Source of the DNA: Bremerella volcania
GTDB lineage: Bacteria; Planctomycetota; Planctomycetia; Pirellulales; Pirellulaceae
Reading direction: 5' to 3'
Length of the DNA stretch: 64,000 nucleotides
Assembly (NCBI RefSeq): GCF_007748115.1
Contig: NZ_CP036289.1
Location: 6,014,001 to 6,078,000 of the forward strand
The position numbers and the translations under genes were made by a program. The notes beneath the pieces are model-generated. The model worked only from the letters and a program-made list of their open reading frames with translations. It was not told where the DNA came from and made no database searches. This document shows, piece after piece, positions 62,732 to 64,000 of the stretch. The stretch's first letter is position 1; each line of letters starts with the position of its first letter.

Positions 62732-63637
62732 CTAAGACGCCAGCTTCTGCTTGAGCCAGGCCAGGTCCCGTTTCATCGCCGCGATATGATTGGATACCTG
62801 TTTCGCTTCTTCGCCATGCAGGTACTCGACGTGCAGCGAAATTGGTCCGTTGTAGTCGCTCGCTTTGAGCAGCTTCCAGAACTCGCCAGGAAGTTCCCCT
62901 TCAGTGACCGAGCACCACGCCGGCCGGCCGCCGTTCCCTTTAAAATCCTTGATGTAGACCGAGCCAAGGTGCGACTGGACGAGGTTCCATTGGATAGGCC
63001 ACGATGTGTTTCCTTCGACGCGGGCATGGCCGATATCGAAAGCCATCGACACCACCTTCGGATCGTACTGACGCACCAACTGCATGATGTCCCAGACCGG
63101 GGCACCGACGTAGTGGCTGCCGGAGTGATTCTGATAGACGGCCTGAATGCCGATCTCCTCGTTCATCGCCGCCAGGTCTTTCAGTTGGGCACCCGCTTCA
63201 CGCAGTTGACGGGTTACCGGTTTCTTGAGGTCATACTTGTAGTACGACATGCGATACCGCGGGATGCCCAGTTCTTTGGCGACCTTTAGCGTCTCTTCCG
63301 CGTTGGGGGAATCGATGCTGTTAATGCTGGACGTCAGAATGTCGATCGTCAGCCCCTGCTTCTTGAGTGCTTCGACGAACTTCGGCAATTCCTCCGCAAC
63401 GTTCTCAGGTTCGATATGGCCGCCGGTGCGGATGGGGGCCTCGATGCCTTCAAAGCCGATCGCGGCGACCCGCTCGGCCATCTCGTCATAGCTCAGCGGC
63501 TGCAGGAACTTGGTAAACGTAATCAGCTTCCAGCGGCTGGGTGAAGCCTGCTGAGCCGCAAGGGAACTACCCAGGCCCACCGCGGCCGAAGCCGCCAAAG
63601 AAGCCTGAAGCATCTGTCGTCGATTCATTGCGTGCAT
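62732..63637 (-). CDS. Exported sugar phosphate isomerase/epimerase-like TIM-barrel protein
   Basis: The 301-residue protein has a Tat-type signal (NRRQMLQASLAASAAVGLGS). The remainder is an AP endonuclease 2-like TIM barrel: DEMAERVAAIGFEGIEAPIR, a central QAVYQNHSGSHYVG, VSMAFDIGHARVEG and SLHVEYLHGEEAKQ. Such domains isomerise or epimerise sugars using a bound metal ion. The gene precedes the sulfatase genes on the same strand, which suggests further processing of released sugars. ATG 63637 is supported by AAGGAA seven bases upstream, although ATG 63628 is also possible. Confidence 0.85.
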   Translation of the reverse strand: MHAMNRRQMLQASLAASAAVGLGSSLAAQQASPSRWKLITFTKFLQPLSYDEMAERVAAIGFEGIEAPIRTGGHIEPENVAEELPKFVEALKKQGLTIDILTSSINSIDSPNAEETLKVAKELGIPRYRMSYYKYDLKKPVTRQLREAGAQLKDLAAMNEEIGIQAVYQNHSGSHYVGAPVWDIMQLVRQYDPKVVSMAFDIGHARVEGNTSWPIQWNLVQSHLGSVYIKDFKGNGGRPAWCSVTEGELPGEFWKLLKASDYNGPISLHVEYLHGEEAKQVSNHIAAMKRDLAWLKQKLAS

Positions 63638-63652
63638 GGGTCTTTCCTTCGG

Positions 63653-64000
63653 TTATTCGGTAACAGGCACGACTTTGCGTACCCGGTGATTGTTCGTGTC
63701 GCCGATGTACAAAGCATTATCCGCCCCGACGCCAATTCCATGAGGACGATCCATCTTGGCCTTGGTCGCAGGGCCATTGTCGCCGGAGTAACCGCGCCCC
63801 TTCGGGCCGATACCAGCCACCGTACGGATGCGGTCGTTCTTCACGTCGATCTCACGAATGGCTTGGTTTTCGGTATCGACGACGTACAAGTTGCCGTTGG
63901 GTGCCTTCACGATTCCCTTGGGGCCGTTCATCGTGGCCTCTTTGGCACTGCCACCGTCGCCGCTGTATCCCTGCTTGCCCGAGCATGCCACGTGATGCAC
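63653..64000 (-). CDS. NHL-repeat protein (partial, N-terminus outside window)
   Basis: The last 115 residues of a longer protein are visible; the frame is open at base 64000. NHL repeats are clear: GYSGDGGSAKEATMNGPKGI, APNGNLYVVDTENQAIREID and NALYIGDTNNHRVRKV, typical of a six-bladed propeller. Function and any signal peptide lie outside the window. It ends 15 bases before the TIM-barrel start on the same strand, so it is probably the upstream member of the sulfatase operon. Confidence 0.85.
   Translation of the reverse strand: MHHVACSGKQGYSGDGGSAKEATMNGPKGIVKAPNGNLYVVDTENQAIREIDVKNDRIRTVAGIGPKGRGYSGDNGPATKAKMDRPHGIGVGADNALYIGDTNNHRVRKVVPVTE

Noticed and set aside
1-64000. tRNA, rRNA, CRISPR array, prophage or insertion sequence
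   Set aside because: I looked in every gap above about 200 bases and found no cloverleaf, direct-repeat array, transposase or integrase-like gene.

Overview
The window is about 64 kb of a planctomycete chromosome, most likely from the Pirellulaceae (Blastopirellula, Bremerella or Rhodopirellula relatives); I cannot name the genus from sequence alone. The evidence is the set of families present: DUF1501 and DUF1549/DUF1553 proteins in tandem, two very large dehydrogenase-like beta-propeller proteins (one visibly ending in a CxxCH cytochrome domain), two sulfatases, a Ser/Thr kinase-FHA-ECF sigma signalling region, and signal peptidases with large inserted domains. I found no rRNA, tRNA, CRISPR array, prophage or insertion sequence, so this looks like ordinary, stably inherited chromosome.

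Layout, left to right. 1-9132: a truncated propeller protein, a TPR protein, ribD, and a DUF1549/DUF1553-DUF1501 operon. 9414-11762: small stress-type genes (CsbD, a double PRC-barrel secreted protein, a Rho-N-like protein), several with their own terminators. 12020-19363: a minus-strand signalling region containing a ZAS-like candidate anti-sigma factor, an AIM24 protein, an ECF sigma factor, two membrane proteins (one only 38 residues), a membrane Ser/Thr kinase, an FHA protein and a coiled-coil protein. 19871-20236: a well-spaced sigma-54-type promoter, a 67-residue gene and a strong terminator. 20202-25660: an EamA exporter, a CinA-like/NadD-like fusion, a ROK sugar kinase and lepA. 25769-30779: two signal peptidase I paralogues, lptB and a methyltransferase, an envelope-related group. 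31600-34379: a BlaI/M56 regulator-protease pair and a second methyltransferase. 34389-42681: an MscS channel, a diguanylate cyclase divergent from a NarL-type response regulator, a peptidase T-like enzyme overlapping a BFD-like [2Fe-2S] protein, a STAS protein and a LOG-family protein. 42692-53028: a 1318-residue propeller/HEAT/cytochrome c protein, divergent from a complete oligopeptide ABC importer operon. 53037-56967: small hypotheticals, a DUF486 protein, an RlmN-type radical SAM methyltransferase, a protein with an internal duplication and a membrane-anchored protein with a possible HTH. 57103-64000: metG, two sulfatases, a TIM-barrel sugar isomerase-like protein and the end of an NHL-repeat protein, which together suggest use of sulfated polysaccharide.

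The observations most worth a second look are the CinA/NadD fusion, the twin signal peptidases that both carry a beta-sandwich insert while only one keeps its zinc-ribbon cysteines, the ECF-AIM24-ZAS-like cassette beside a kinase/FHA group, the sigma-54-type promoter before a tiny gene, convergent genes whose stop codons lie inside the terminator hairpin, and an internally duplicated unknown protein. Functions come from motifs read by eye; no database search was possible.
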